DNA of 64,000 nucleotides from Janthinobacterium sp. 1_2014MBL_MicDiv (lineage in GTDB: Bacteria > Pseudomonadota > Gammaproteobacteria > Burkholderiales > Burkholderiaceae_D). The notes beneath the pieces were generated by a model that was given only the letters and a program-made list of their open reading frames with translations, was not told where the DNA came from and made no database searches. The stretch covers positions 5,208,001-5,272,000 of the forward strand of contig NZ_CP011319.1 of assembly GCF_001865675.1 (NCBI RefSeq). The letters run 5' to 3'. A program made the translations under genes and the position numbers. Within the stretch, counting starts at the first letter, position 1; every line of letters starts with the position of its first letter. This document shows positions 26,075-34,754 of the stretch, one piece after another.

Positions 26075-27139
26075 TTAGAACGAGTGACGAACGCCAACGT
26101 TGAAGGCTTTGTCGCCCGTACCAACATTGGCGTTGTTGCCAACGGTGTAGCCAGCGAAGTTTTTGTTCTTGATTTTAGCGTACGAAGCGTAGGTGCTGGT
26201 GCGCTTCGACAGAGCGTACGAGTAGCCCAGTGCCCATTGATCAGCGTCAGCATTCGCGTTGGTTTTGTCGTTCGTGCGGATGAACGAAGCCATTACGGTG
26301 CCAGCTGGGCCAACAGGTACGGTTGCGCCAACCAGGATGTTGTTGCTGTCGGTGCTAGCACCAGCCGAAACGTAGTTGAAGGCATTGACGGCGCCGTTGT
26401 TACGGATGCCGCTGTTGTTGCCTTTGTTCACGCCGTAAGCGACGTAAGCTTTTGCAACTGCGAAATCGTAGTTAACAGCAGCCAGGTAGTTACGGCCGCT
26501 GCCTTGTTCGATGGTCGCGGTGTCGTTGCTGGTGTTGTTGTAAGCCAGACGTGCGTTCAGAGGACCGTTCGAGTAGCCAGCCGACGCGCCGATTTTGCGG
26601 CCGATTTTGTTCGAATCAGCGTTTTCGCCGAAGGTGTAAGCCACGTCAGCGTCAAAGCCGTTGAAGTTTGGCGAGGTGTACAGCACGGTGTTGCTGGTGC
26701 GGGTGTTCGCTGGGAACAAGTTCTTAGCGGAACCAGCGTAGCCAGCTGCGAATGGATCAGCAACTTTCGACAGGGTGTTGTACCAAGGGGTGTATTGACG
26801 ACCCAGGGTCAGCGTACCAGCCGTTTTGCTGCTCAGACCAACGTAAGCTTGACGGTTGAACAGGCTGCCTGCAACGTCTTGTTGACCGTTGTCAACGCCG
26901 AAGCCCGATTCCAGAACGAACAGTGCCGACAGGCCGCTGCCCAGATCTTCGGTGCCTTTGAAGCCGATACGCGATGCCGAAGCAATGCCGCTGTCCAGTT
27001 TGTTAACGTTGCCGTTAACGCCGCCGCGCTCGCTGACGAAACCAGCGTCAACGGTACCGTAGATTACGACGCTCGATTGAGCTTGGGCTACGCCGGTGGC
27101 TGCTGCCAGAACTGCCAGGGTGATCAGAGTTTTTTTCAT
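26075..27139 (-). CDS. Gram-negative trimeric porin
   Basis: General outer-membrane porin of 354 residues in the betaproteobacterial Porin_4 group. The signal peptide is MKKTLITLAVLAAATGVAQA, followed by QSSVVIYGTVDAGFV, the standard first strand. Motifs GFKGTEDLGSGL, the L3-like LFNRQAYVGLS and the C-terminal GVRHSF with terminal Phe needed for outer-membrane assembly are present. The ATG at 27139 has AAGGAA upstream. Its codons (many GGT, CGT, GCT, AAC) differ from neighbouring GC-ending genes, as expected for a very highly expressed protein. Confidence 0.96.
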   Translation of the reverse strand: MKKTLITLAVLAAATGVAQAQSSVVIYGTVDAGFVSERGGVNGNVNKLDSGIASASRIGFKGTEDLGSGLSALFVLESGFGVDNGQQDVAGSLFNRQAYVGLSSKTAGTLTLGRQYTPWYNTLSKVADPFAAGYAGSAKNLFPANTRTSNTVLYTSPNFNGFDADVAYTFGENADSNKIGRKIGASAGYSNGPLNARLAYNNTSNDTATIEQGSGRNYLAAVNYDFAVAKAYVAYGVNKGNNSGIRNNGAVNAFNYVSAGASTDSNNILVGATVPVGPAGTVMASFIRTNDKTNANADADQWALGYSYALSKRTSTYASYAKIKNKNFAGYTVGNNANVGTGDKAFNVGVRHSF

Positions 27140-28115
27140 TGCAATTTCCTTTAATTTTTGAAGCAAAAAGTAATACAGCCTATGCATCTCGAGCTGCGCT
27201 CTAACAGAGCGCTTTTTATGAGTGAGGGCAAGGTCTCCACCTGCCACATTGCTGTTCCGGTCAGAGGAACAATTCATATCGGTATCGGCACGCTATTGCA
27301 CCGATAAGCTAGAAGGCTGCATAACGACCGTATTTTCGTGCGCCGGTTCGGTGCTCAAAGGGCACCGGAAGCGGCACTATAACGACCGTTTCACATTCCA
27401 TCAAGTTCCAACATGTTACTTCCGGTACCAGGCCAGGGGCTTTTTCAGGCATCCCAACCATCGCCAACCGTACTACGCGACAGAGCCAGTGCCCCTTGCC
27501 AATCAATGCATTGGCCTGATTGACCATTCCATCATAGCGCATGCCTTGTCGACACCCGTTGTATTAGTGCAACAGTATCAGGCGCATGATTAAAACATCA
27601 ACATGCTTTACCCACCATCGGCCGTCCAAGATTTACGCGACAAAGCGCACAATTTGTAAGGTGATAATGGATAAACGGGACGAAGCATACACCGCATCGC
27701 CAATGTTTGCTGCCGGATGCCCAAAAACGGGAATTATTACGTCCCATTTTGGTGCGTTGCCGCATTATTCAGGGGCGTAGGGCAGAATTTCGGCGTCGGC
27801 GCGCGCATGGAAAAAATAGGCAGAGTGACAATGGAATTACTGACTTTCCGGTAATTTAAATTGCCTACCTAGAAATGTTTTCCATGCTTTCCGGTTCTTT
27901 TGCCTGTTGCCCGCGAGGTGGCGATATCGGCGTCTCTTGCTTGCCAATTCCGCATCACTTGAAACAATTTCTTACAATGTTGCCTTCTAAATATTTTGAT
28001 AGTTTTGTGTCAAAAAAACGACACATTGATCGAGATCAAGCCTTTTCGGCGTCCCTCGCAGCGTATTTGCTTTTTCTTTTGAGTAATGTTTGCTTAAAAG
28101 CGCCACGCAGCAGCG
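27140..28115. other. Long non-coding stretch upstream of the porin gene
   Basis: Nearly 1 kb without a supportable gene. The possible frames (up to 123 codons) have no ribosome site or protein-like composition. Seen here are two copies of ATAACGACCGT (27321-27331 and 27379-27389). Between them is an inverted pair CGGTGC/GCACCG around 27350-27367. Several AT-rich blocks and a TTGAT-GATC-rich stretch near 28025 also occur. It probably holds the porin promoter and leader and possibly small RNAs. Confidence 0.5.
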
Positions 28116-28559
28116 CTAGCGTCGCCCTGCGCGTTTCAGCATGCGCATGAACCCGCCAAGCAGCGGCAGCTTTTCATACAATTCCTCGGCCACATCCCAA
28201 TAGTCGCGGTGCTGCACTACCCTGCCCTGCGTATCGAAACGGATATGGGTGGCACCGCGAATACATTGCTCGCCAGCTAAGCGGCGCTTCATGCGGAAAC
28301 GGAACTCCCAGGTGAGGAACGCTTGCCTGCCCTGTCCCATGCTGTCGAGCACGATAAAACGCGGGGCATCGACTTGCACGAACATGTGCTCGAAGATGGC
28401 CAGGATGGCCGCATGCCCCACGACGTCGTTGAACGGATCCTTGAAACAGGCGTCCGGCGCGTACACGGCGCCCAGCTGGGCCAGATTCTCCAGGCTCAGG
28501 TGCTCGTAAAACGCCACCAGCCGCGCCAGCGGGCCCTCCACGCTTGCCGTCTGCGTCAT
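28116..28559 (-). CDS. NTF2-like (SnoaL-type) protein
   Basis: A 147-residue protein of the NTF2-like fold. It starts with a helix (ARLVAFYEHLS) and a region AVYAPDACFKDPFNDVVG, followed by FEHMFVQVDAPRF, the usual SnoaL-like layout. These domains bind small lipophilic molecules or act as accessory isomerases. ATG 28559 is preceded by AGGAGA; an ATG at 28577 that overlaps the SDR stop is the alternative. It is the last gene of the Cfa/FAD-oxidoreductase operon. Confidence 0.8.
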   Translation of the reverse strand: MTQTASVEGPLARLVAFYEHLSLENLAQLGAVYAPDACFKDPFNDVVGHAAILAIFEHMFVQVDAPRFIVLDSMGQGRQAFLTWEFRFRMKRRLAGEQCIRGATHIRFDTQGRVVQHRDYWDVAEELYEKLPLLGGFMRMLKRAGRR

Positions 28560-28573
28560 GCTCGCTTCTCCTG

Positions 28574-29341
28574 TCATAAGCCGGTCACCTTGCGGATCAG
28601 CCAAAAATAAGCGCGGTACGGCAACAGCCGCGCCAGACGCATGGCATTGGTAAAACGCTTGGGGAAATGGATATGGAACTGGCCCCGCTCGATGCCGTCG
28701 AGCATGGCGGCGGCCGCGTCCCGGGCCGTCATCAGCGCGGGCATGGCGAAGTCATTGCCGGCCGTCAGTGGCGTAGCGACGAAACCGGGGTTGATTTGAT
28801 ACACATCAATGCCACGCCCGTGCAGGTCCAGGTACAGCGACTCCGTCAAATTGATCAGCGCCGCCTTGCTGGCGCCATACGCTAGCGCTTGCGGCAAGCC
28901 GCCATAGCCGGCCACCGAGGCGACGATGCCGATGCCGCCACGGCCCTGGCGCAACAGCCACGGCAAGGCCACGTCCAGGCAATTGAAGACGCCGCCGACA
29001 TTCAGCGCCAGCAGGCCCTGCGCCGCGGCCAGGTCAAAGGTGTCGGCGCGCATGGCCTGATAGCCGCCGGCCACCACCAGTATCAGGTCGATCTGCGGCC
29101 AATGCCGCGCCAGCTCCGCCCAAACGGCCCGCAGCTGCACGGGCTGGGTAATGTCGAGCGGCAAGGCCAACGCCAGCGGCTGGCCCACGCACAGCAGCTC
29201 CAGGCTGGCGCGATGGCGGGCCGACAAGGCCACGCTGGCCCCCTGCTCCAGCAGCAAGGTGGCGCAGGCGGCGCCGATGCCGCTGGACGCGCCGATGACC
29301 CACACGCGCTTGCCGGCCCAGTTATCTATCTTGCCATTCAT
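28574..29341 (-). CDS. Short-chain dehydrogenase/reductase
   Basis: Classical SDR of 255 residues. The NAD(P)-binding motif GASSGIG is at residues 17-23 and the catalytic Y-x3-K is in AYGASKAAL; the substrate pocket end carries INPGFVATPLT. The C-terminal region LPYRAYFWLIRKVTGL is hydrophobic and may associate with membrane. ATG 29341 was chosen because the family starts here; AGG is the only ribosome-site hint. SDR genes accompany Cfa-type genes in the singlet-oxygen-responsive operon of Rhodobacter, which suggests a lipid substrate. Confidence 0.9.
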   Translation of the reverse strand: MNGKIDNWAGKRVWVIGASSGIGAACATLLLEQGASVALSARHRASLELLCVGQPLALALPLDITQPVQLRAVWAELARHWPQIDLILVVAGGYQAMRADTFDLAAAQGLLALNVGGVFNCLDVALPWLLRQGRGGIGIVASVAGYGGLPQALAYGASKAALINLTESLYLDLHGRGIDVYQINPGFVATPLTAGNDFAMPALMTARDAAAAMLDGIERGQFHIHFPKRFTNAMRLARLLPYRAYFWLIRKVTGL

Positions 29342-29396
29342 GGCGCCGCCTTTGGACAGGATTTGGCACCGCCGGTGCTGGCGGCGCAGAAACAGC

Positions 29397-30683
29397 TCAC
29401 GAAACGCATGCGCGATGCTCCATATGCCCACTATCGCTATATATATGTTGCAAGGGCGCACGCCACAACAGCAGCGCCGCCAGCAGCTTCAGGGCGCAGG
29501 GCAGCAAGGCATAGGTGGCCGACAGGGCCGGCAAGCCGCCGTCCCGCCCCGGCACATAGCCGAGCCAGGCCAGCAAGGGCAAGACGATGCCGGCCGCCAG
29601 CGCCAGGCTCATTTGCACACCCCAGTTCCACCAGCCGAAATATGCCGCCTCCTGCCTGCCGGCATGGCCCGCCACGCCGATCAGCCCCGCCAGCAGGGCC
29701 GGCGGCAAGGCCAGGTCGGCGCCCAGCGCCAGGCCGGACAGCAGGCAAATCGCGGCGAAACCCCAGGCGGCGCCTGCGTCGAGGCCATACGCCCAGACAA
29801 ACACGCTTGCCGCCAGCAGCATGGCGCCGCGCCAGGCGCGCGCCTCGCCATAGCGGCGGGCCAGGGCCACCCACGCGGGCATCGAGGCGGCCGCCGCACA
29901 AAAATAAACGATCAGGAAAGGTCCGGCGTAATGGCCGAGACGCAAATAATCGCCGGCAAAGAACAGGAACAGGGTGGCGGGAATGGCCGCCGCGACGCCA
30001 TTGACGAGCAGGATGGCAAAGAGCCAGCGAAACGCGCGCTGGCGCCATGGCGCGCGCCAGGCGCCAGCGGGCAGCGCCGCCGAGTCGCGGCGCAGGGCCG
30101 GACGCGGCGCGCGCGCCAGCAGCAAGGCGCCGGCCATCAGCAGGCAGGCGGCAAAGGCCAGCGACAGGCCTTCATAGCCAAGCACGGACGTCAGCCCGGC
30201 CGCCAGGATCACGCCGACCAGGCCGCAGCCTTCGCGCACGGCCGTGACGCGCGTGCGCTGCGCGCGCGCCTGGCTCAGCGCCGCGCCCCAGCTCTGGTGG
30301 GCGATGCTGGCCAGGCCATAGGCGGCGTAGACGAGCAGCAAGGCGGCCAGGAACCAGGCCAGGGTGGCCGCTTCCGGCAAGGCGGGCGGATGAAACAGGG
30401 CGCCAAAACCCAGCAGCAGCAAGGGCAGCGACACGCCTATGAGCTCGGCATAGCTGTGCCGGCCATGCGCCATCCACGCGCCCAGGGCCGGGTCGATGAA
30501 AGCGGCGCCGATGCGCGCGGCCAGCAGCACGGCGCCGATCTGCGCCAGGTCCAGGTTGCTGCGCTGCGCATAAAACGGCGCCACATATATATAGATGGGC
30601 AACGCCAGCATGGCCAGCGGCAAGCCGAACAGGCCATAGCTGAACAAGGCGGGCAAGTCCAGCGCGCTGGCCCTGGTGCTCAT
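29397..30683 (-). CDS. MFS transporter of the GPH/MFS_2 type
   Basis: A 428-residue inner-membrane protein with about twelve helices. Features resembling glycoside-pentoside-hexuronide cation symporters include FIDPALGAWMAH after helix 2, QSWGAALSQ and, in the second half, a loop before YFGWWNWGVQMSLAL. In lipid-modification operons such proteins are more likely to move lipid-related molecules than sugars (an inference from related flippases of this group). Its ATG overlaps the stop of the chalcone-isomerase-like gene by four bases. Confidence 0.85.
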   Translation of the reverse strand: MSTRASALDLPALFSYGLFGLPLAMLALPIYIYVAPFYAQRSNLDLAQIGAVLLAARIGAAFIDPALGAWMAHGRHSYAELIGVSLPLLLLGFGALFHPPALPEAATLAWFLAALLLVYAAYGLASIAHQSWGAALSQARAQRTRVTAVREGCGLVGVILAAGLTSVLGYEGLSLAFAACLLMAGALLLARAPRPALRRDSAALPAGAWRAPWRQRAFRWLFAILLVNGVAAAIPATLFLFFAGDYLRLGHYAGPFLIVYFCAAAASMPAWVALARRYGEARAWRGAMLLAASVFVWAYGLDAGAAWGFAAICLLSGLALGADLALPPALLAGLIGVAGHAGRQEAAYFGWWNWGVQMSLALAAGIVLPLLAWLGYVPGRDGGLPALSATYALLPCALKLLAALLLWRAPLQHIYSDSGHMEHRACVS

Positions 30684-31228
30684 GGCAGCGGCGCCGCACT
30701 CCGCAGCAAGGCCGCGCGCAGCTGCGGCGCCGTGCTCGATGGCGAGAGCCAGATGGCGAAGAAGGCGCGCGCGAAGTCGCCATCGGTCACATCGGCCAGC
30801 ACCTGGCCATCGAGATAGAAACGCACGCCGGGCGCGATGCCGGCCCGGTAGGCGCCCGCGATGCGCTGGCCTTCCTTGACGTCAGGAAAGATGCGCTGCA
30901 TGGTGGCCAGCCAGGCCAGCCGCTGCTGTTGCGTGCCCACGCCCAGCTTTTGCATCTGTTCATGGCTGGCCTCGGCGATCTTCTTGCCGTCGAGCGCACG
31001 CGCGTAGCGCAATTCCAGCACGAAGGGCGCCGTTTCGGACGCCGCGCCCTGGTAGCCGCGCGGCCCCACCCATAGTTGCGCCCGATAAATACGCATGCCG
31101 AACCACGTGTAGTCGCCCTCGCCGGCCAAACGGGCCTCGGGCACATCCGTGCTGACAAAGGCCGGCGGCGCGGCCCTGGCGCCCAGCATGGTCAATGAGA
31201 GCAAAGCGAGGACAAGAAAACGGCGCAT
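30680..31228 (-). CDS. Chalcone-isomerase-like exported protein
   Basis: A 182-residue protein with a signal peptide (MRRFLVLALLSLTMLGARA). The mature part fits the bacterial chalcone-isomerase-like domain: LAGEGDYTWFGMRIYRAQLWV, then VLELRYARALDG, and at the end FARAFFAIWLSP. Plant members bind fatty acids or flavonoids; bacterial periplasmic members have no settled function but recur beside Cfa and DUF1365 genes. ATG 31228 lies two bases after the cfa stop. Confidence 0.85.
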   Translation of the reverse strand: MRRFLVLALLSLTMLGARAAPPAFVSTDVPEARLAGEGDYTWFGMRIYRAQLWVGPRGYQGAASETAPFVLELRYARALDGKKIAEASHEQMQKLGVGTQQQRLAWLATMQRIFPDVKEGQRIAGAYRAGIAPGVRFYLDGQVLADVTDGDFARAFFAIWLSPSSTAPQLRAALLRSAAPLP

Positions 31229-31230
31229 GG

Positions 31231-32460
31231 TCAGTCCTTGATCAGGGTAAATTGCATCACATCCGTGTTGCGGGCCTCGAAGGCGGCCTCGCAGTACGCC
31301 AGGTAAAACTCCCAGGTCAGCAGGAAGCGGCCATCGAAACCCTGCCTGTCCAGCGCCGCGCGCTGCGCCAGGAAGCTGGCGCGCCACTGGCGCAAGGTTT
31401 CCGCATAGTCGAGGCCAAAGCTGAAGGCGTCCACCACGCGCAAGCCCTGCGCCTCGGCGGCGCGGCAAAACTCGGCCGGCGAAGGCAGCATGCCGCCCGG
31501 AAAAATATACTGCTGGATGAAATCCGTGCTCTTGCTGTAGCGCTCGAACAAGGCGTCGGCGATGACGATGGTCTGGATGCAGGCCCGTCCGCCCCGCTTC
31601 AGGTTGCGCGCCACGCAGTCGAAATAGCCGGGCCAGTAGCTTTGCCCCACGGCTTCGAACATCTCGATCGAGGCGATGGCGTCGTACTGTCCATGGCTGT
31701 CGCGGTAGTCGCACAGCTGCAGGTCGGCCTGCGCCGCCAGCCCCGCGACGTGCAGGCGCTGGCGCGCGTATGCGAGTTGTTCGGTGGATAAGGTCAGCCC
31801 CGTCACATGGACGCCATGGTCGCGCGCCGCCGTTTCCGCAAAACCGCCCCAGCCGCAGCCGATTTCCAGTACGCGCTGGCCCGGCTGCAGCCGCAGCTGG
31901 CCGGCGATACGCGCGTATTTCGCCGCCTGCGCCTGTTGCAGGCTGGCGCCCTCGCTGAACAGGGCGCTCGAATACGTCATCGACGGGTCCAGCCACAACT
32001 GATAAAAGGCATTGCCGATGTCGTAATGGGCATGGATATTCTTCTTGCTGCCCGCGCGGGAATTGCGGTTGAGCACATGCCGGACCTTATACATCAGATT
32101 GCCCCACCAATTGCCGTAGATCAGGGACTCGATCTGCGCACGGTTGCGTACCATCAATTCGATCAGGCCCGGCAAGTTGTCCGTGCGCCAGTCGCCGGCG
32201 ATGAAGGTTTCGGCAAAGCCGATGTCGCCCGAACGCAGGACGGCCGCGCACAGGCGCCAGTTATGCAAGTCCAGCGTGACGGGGTGGCCGCCGTCGCCAT
32301 ACAGCAAGACGCTGCCATCGGGCGTGCGCAGGCGCAAGGCGCCAAATTGCAATTCTTGCAGCAGGCGCAAGATCATGCGCGCGGCGGCGGGCACGCGAAC
32401 GTGCTCAAGGGGCTGGCTGCTGCGCGCATCGAGGCTGGTTGGCAGGGAATCGGAGCTCAT
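31231..32460 (-). CDS. Cyclopropane-fatty-acyl-phospholipid synthase family methyltransferase
   Basis: CFAS-type enzyme of 409 residues that transfers a methyl or methylene group from SAM to unsaturated acyl chains of membrane phospholipids. It has an N-terminal lipid-binding part (FGALRLRTPDG, FAETFIAGDW), HAHYDIGN at 144-150 and the SAM motif VLEIGCGWGG at 197-206. Further family segments are DYRDSHGQYDAIASIEMFEAVG and QQYIFPGGMLPSPAE. Its neighbours resemble the Rhodobacter set linked to furan fatty acids, so it may methylate rather than cyclopropanate. Start ATG 32460 overlaps the DUF1365 stop by four bases. Confidence 0.93.
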   Translation of the reverse strand: MSSDSLPTSLDARSSQPLEHVRVPAAARMILRLLQELQFGALRLRTPDGSVLLYGDGGHPVTLDLHNWRLCAAVLRSGDIGFAETFIAGDWRTDNLPGLIELMVRNRAQIESLIYGNWWGNLMYKVRHVLNRNSRAGSKKNIHAHYDIGNAFYQLWLDPSMTYSSALFSEGASLQQAQAAKYARIAGQLRLQPGQRVLEIGCGWGGFAETAARDHGVHVTGLTLSTEQLAYARQRLHVAGLAAQADLQLCDYRDSHGQYDAIASIEMFEAVGQSYWPGYFDCVARNLKRGGRACIQTIVIADALFERYSKSTDFIQQYIFPGGMLPSPAEFCRAAEAQGLRVVDAFSFGLDYAETLRQWRASFLAQRAALDRQGFDGRFLLTWEFYLAYCEAAFEARNTDVMQFTLIKD

Positions 32461-33254
32461 CGGGACACCTTTTCTTGTGGGGGAAGCGGTTTGCTGAAGA
32501 AAGGCACGCGGCGCAGCCACAGGCGCAGCGCCTGCCAATGGATGCGCGCCATCACGCCCAAGGTCATCAGTGGATAGCGCAGCAAGGCCCAGGCGATGGC
32601 GGCATCGCGCAGCGGCTGCGCCGTGCCGGACAAGCTCGTCTGTAGCAACGGGCCATCGAGGTCGTCGTAATCGACCTTCGCCAGGTGGCGTTCGCCATCC
32701 TTGCCGCTGCTGCGCAGGAAACGGAAGCGATACTGGCCTTCCACCTTGCAAAACGGCGAAACGTGGAAAATCTTACTGGCGCGCAACTCGCTGCCATACG
32801 CGATCGCTGCGCCCTGCTCCAGCAGATACAGGTGGCGCTCGCCGAAGGTATTGCGCACGTCGCACAGCACGGCGCGCAGCGCGCCATCGGCACGATGGCA
32901 AAACCAGAAACTGACGGGATTGAAGACATAGCCGAACACGCGCGGCATGGCTTGCAGCCAGATTTCCCCATCGGCATCGAGCACGCCATGCTGGCGCAGC
33001 AAGCCATCTATCCATTCGAGCAGCGGCGTGCTGCCGTCGCCATGGTCGCTGTCGCGGAAGGACAGCGCATTGGCGCGGTTGCGCGCGATCAGGCGGGCGG
33101 GGAAATCGTGGGCGCCCATGCTGCGCAAGGGCAGGCGCAGATAAAACATGCCGTAGCTGAACGCATGCGCGCGCGGCCGCAGCCGCGCATGGCGCACCAG
33201 CCCCAGGCACAGCTGCGGCTGCGACATGGCCGGCAAGGCGGGATCACGCGGCAC
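32457..33254 (-). CDS. DUF1365 protein
   Basis: A 265-residue protein matching the DUF1365 pattern: LVRHARLRPRAHAFSYGMF near the start, FNPVSFWFCHR in the centre, and KIFHVSPFCKVEGQYRFRF. DUF1365 genes almost always sit beside a flavin amine-oxidase-like gene and a Cfa-type gene, pointing to lipid modification, but no reaction has been fixed for them to my knowledge. The GTG at 33254 has GGAG seven bases upstream and overlaps the preceding gene; ATG 33227 is the alternative. Confidence 0.93.
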   Translation of the reverse strand: MPRDPALPAMSQPQLCLGLVRHARLRPRAHAFSYGMFYLRLPLRSMGAHDFPARLIARNRANALSFRDSDHGDGSTPLLEWIDGLLRQHGVLDADGEIWLQAMPRVFGYVFNPVSFWFCHRADGALRAVLCDVRNTFGERHLYLLEQGAAIAYGSELRASKIFHVSPFCKVEGQYRFRFLRSSGKDGERHLAKVDYDDLDGPLLQTSLSGTAQPLRDAAIAWALLRYPLMTLGVMARIHWQALRLWLRRVPFFSKPLPPQEKVSR

Positions 33255-34554
33255 GACCGAGCTCCGCCGCCGCCATGCCGTTCAGCGCCTCGGCCACCGC
33301 CAGGCCCGACCTCAAGCCGTCCTCATGGAAGCCGTAGCCCGTCCAGGCGCCCGCGAACCACGTATGCTGCGCGCCCTGGAAAGCGGCCAGGCGCGCCTGC
33401 GCGGCGATGGCCGCGCCATCGAACACGGGATGGGCATAGGAAAACGCGTCGATGACGCTGGCCGGATCGGGCTCGTCGAGCGGATTGAGCGAGACGATGA
33501 CGGGCGTGGTGAACGGCAGCGGCTGCAGCTGGTTCAACAGATAGTGCACGCACACTTGCGGCGCCTCGCCAGCGGCCACCGCCCGGCCCTGGTAATTCCA
33601 GGCCGACCAGGCCTTGCGGCGCCGCGGCAGGCAGGATGCGTCCGTGTGCAGCACGGCCCGGTTCGGCTGGTAGCGCACGGCGGCAAGCACGCCACGTTCA
33701 TCGTCGCGCAAGTCGGCCAGCAAGGCCAGCGACTGGTCGCTGTGGCAAGCGAGCACGACATGGTCGACATGGTCGATGCCGGCGGCCGTGTGCAATTCGA
33801 CCATGCGGGCGCCGCCGTGCGGCTGGCGGCGCACGGCCAGCACGGGACACGCGAGGCGCTGCTGCGGGATACCGGCCAGCAATTTCTCCACATACACGCG
33901 CGCGCCGCCGCGCACCGTGCGCCACTGGGGCCGGTCGTTGACTTGCAGCAAACCGTGGTTGTGGCAAAAACGGATGAAGGTGGCCAGCGGAAAGGCCAGC
34001 ATCTGGCGCGCCGGGCACGACCAGATGCAGGCGGCCATCGGCAACAGATACCAGTGGCGAAATTCGCTGCCATAACCGTGCAGGTCGAGAAATTCGCCCA
34101 GCGACAGGGCCGGCGCCGGCAGCGCGGCCGTGGCCAGCGCGCTGGCTTGCCGGTTGAAACGCACGATGTCGCGCAGCATGCGCAGGAAGGCGGGACGCAG
34201 CAGGTTGCCGCGCTGGGCAAACACGGTATCGAGGCTGGCGCCGGCCCATTCCAGCACGCGCGCACAGGGCGAGGTTCCCAGCGGCATTTTCACGGAAAAC
34301 GACATGTCGCTGTCGGCCGCTTCCACGCCGAGCTCGTCGAACAGCCGCACGAGCTGCGGATAGGTGGCGTGGTTAAAGACGAGAAAACCCGTGTCGACGC
34401 CATGCGTGGCGCCGTCGAGCGTGACGTCGACTGTATGGCTGTGGCCGCCGAAATAGGCGCCCGCCTCATACAGGGTGACATCCTGGCCAGCCTGCGCCAG
34501 CCGATAGGCACACGACAGGCCTGCGATTCCCGCACCGACGACGGCGATTTTCAT
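33244..34554 (-). CDS. FAD-dependent amine-oxidase-like oxidoreductase
   Basis: Flavoprotein of 436 residues. The dinucleotide motif GAGIAGLS is at 7-14, followed by VTLYEAGAYFGGHSHTV, and the C-terminal flavin site is in TWFAGAWTGYGFHEDGLRSGLAVAEAL. It belongs to the NAD/FAD-binding, Cfa-associated group rather than true amine oxidases. It may introduce a double bond or oxidise an acyl chain (inferred from homologous operons). It is the first gene of the minus-strand operon and divergent from the MerR/B12 regulator. Confidence 0.92.
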   Translation of the reverse strand: MKIAVVGAGIAGLSCAYRLAQAGQDVTLYEAGAYFGGHSHTVDVTLDGATHGVDTGFLVFNHATYPQLVRLFDELGVEAADSDMSFSVKMPLGTSPCARVLEWAGASLDTVFAQRGNLLRPAFLRMLRDIVRFNRQASALATAALPAPALSLGEFLDLHGYGSEFRHWYLLPMAACIWSCPARQMLAFPLATFIRFCHNHGLLQVNDRPQWRTVRGGARVYVEKLLAGIPQQRLACPVLAVRRQPHGGARMVELHTAAGIDHVDHVVLACHSDQSLALLADLRDDERGVLAAVRYQPNRAVLHTDASCLPRRRKAWSAWNYQGRAVAAGEAPQVCVHYLLNQLQPLPFTTPVIVSLNPLDEPDPASVIDAFSYAHPVFDGAAIAAQARLAAFQGAQHTWFAGAWTGYGFHEDGLRSGLAVAEALNGMAAAELGRAA

Positions 34555-34571
34555 GGTTGCACCCGTATTAG

Positions 34572-34597
34572 TTTGTCCTGGACAAAACTACCTGGAC
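34572..34597. promoter_or_regulatory. Candidate operator of the CarH/LitR-type regulator
   Basis: TTTGTCCTGGACAAA (34572-34586) is a perfect 7-bp inverted repeat around one base. The half CCTGGAC at 34577-34583 is repeated at 34591-34597, 14 bases on. A TAATAC hexamer on the minus strand could serve as -10 for the operon start, placing the palindrome in the promoter spacer as is usual for MerR-family regulators. The gap between the divergent genes is 200 bases. Binding is inferred. Confidence 0.55.
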
Positions 34598-34754
34598 CGA
34601 TAATCAGTTAAATATTGAGCTATGTCAACAATGGCTTGCGCGCTTCATGAACTTATACGCAAGCCTTTCCCAATCGGATTCAGCTATTTATACGGGGCAA
34701 GGGAAGGCGTAGAATGCACACCACGTTCTTTCGGTATGCGAGCAAGCCCCTGGT

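Noticed and set aside
27222..27593. Possible 123-residue gene upstream of the porin
   Set aside because: No ribosome site, mixed composition without domain, and it starts inside the porin leader region.
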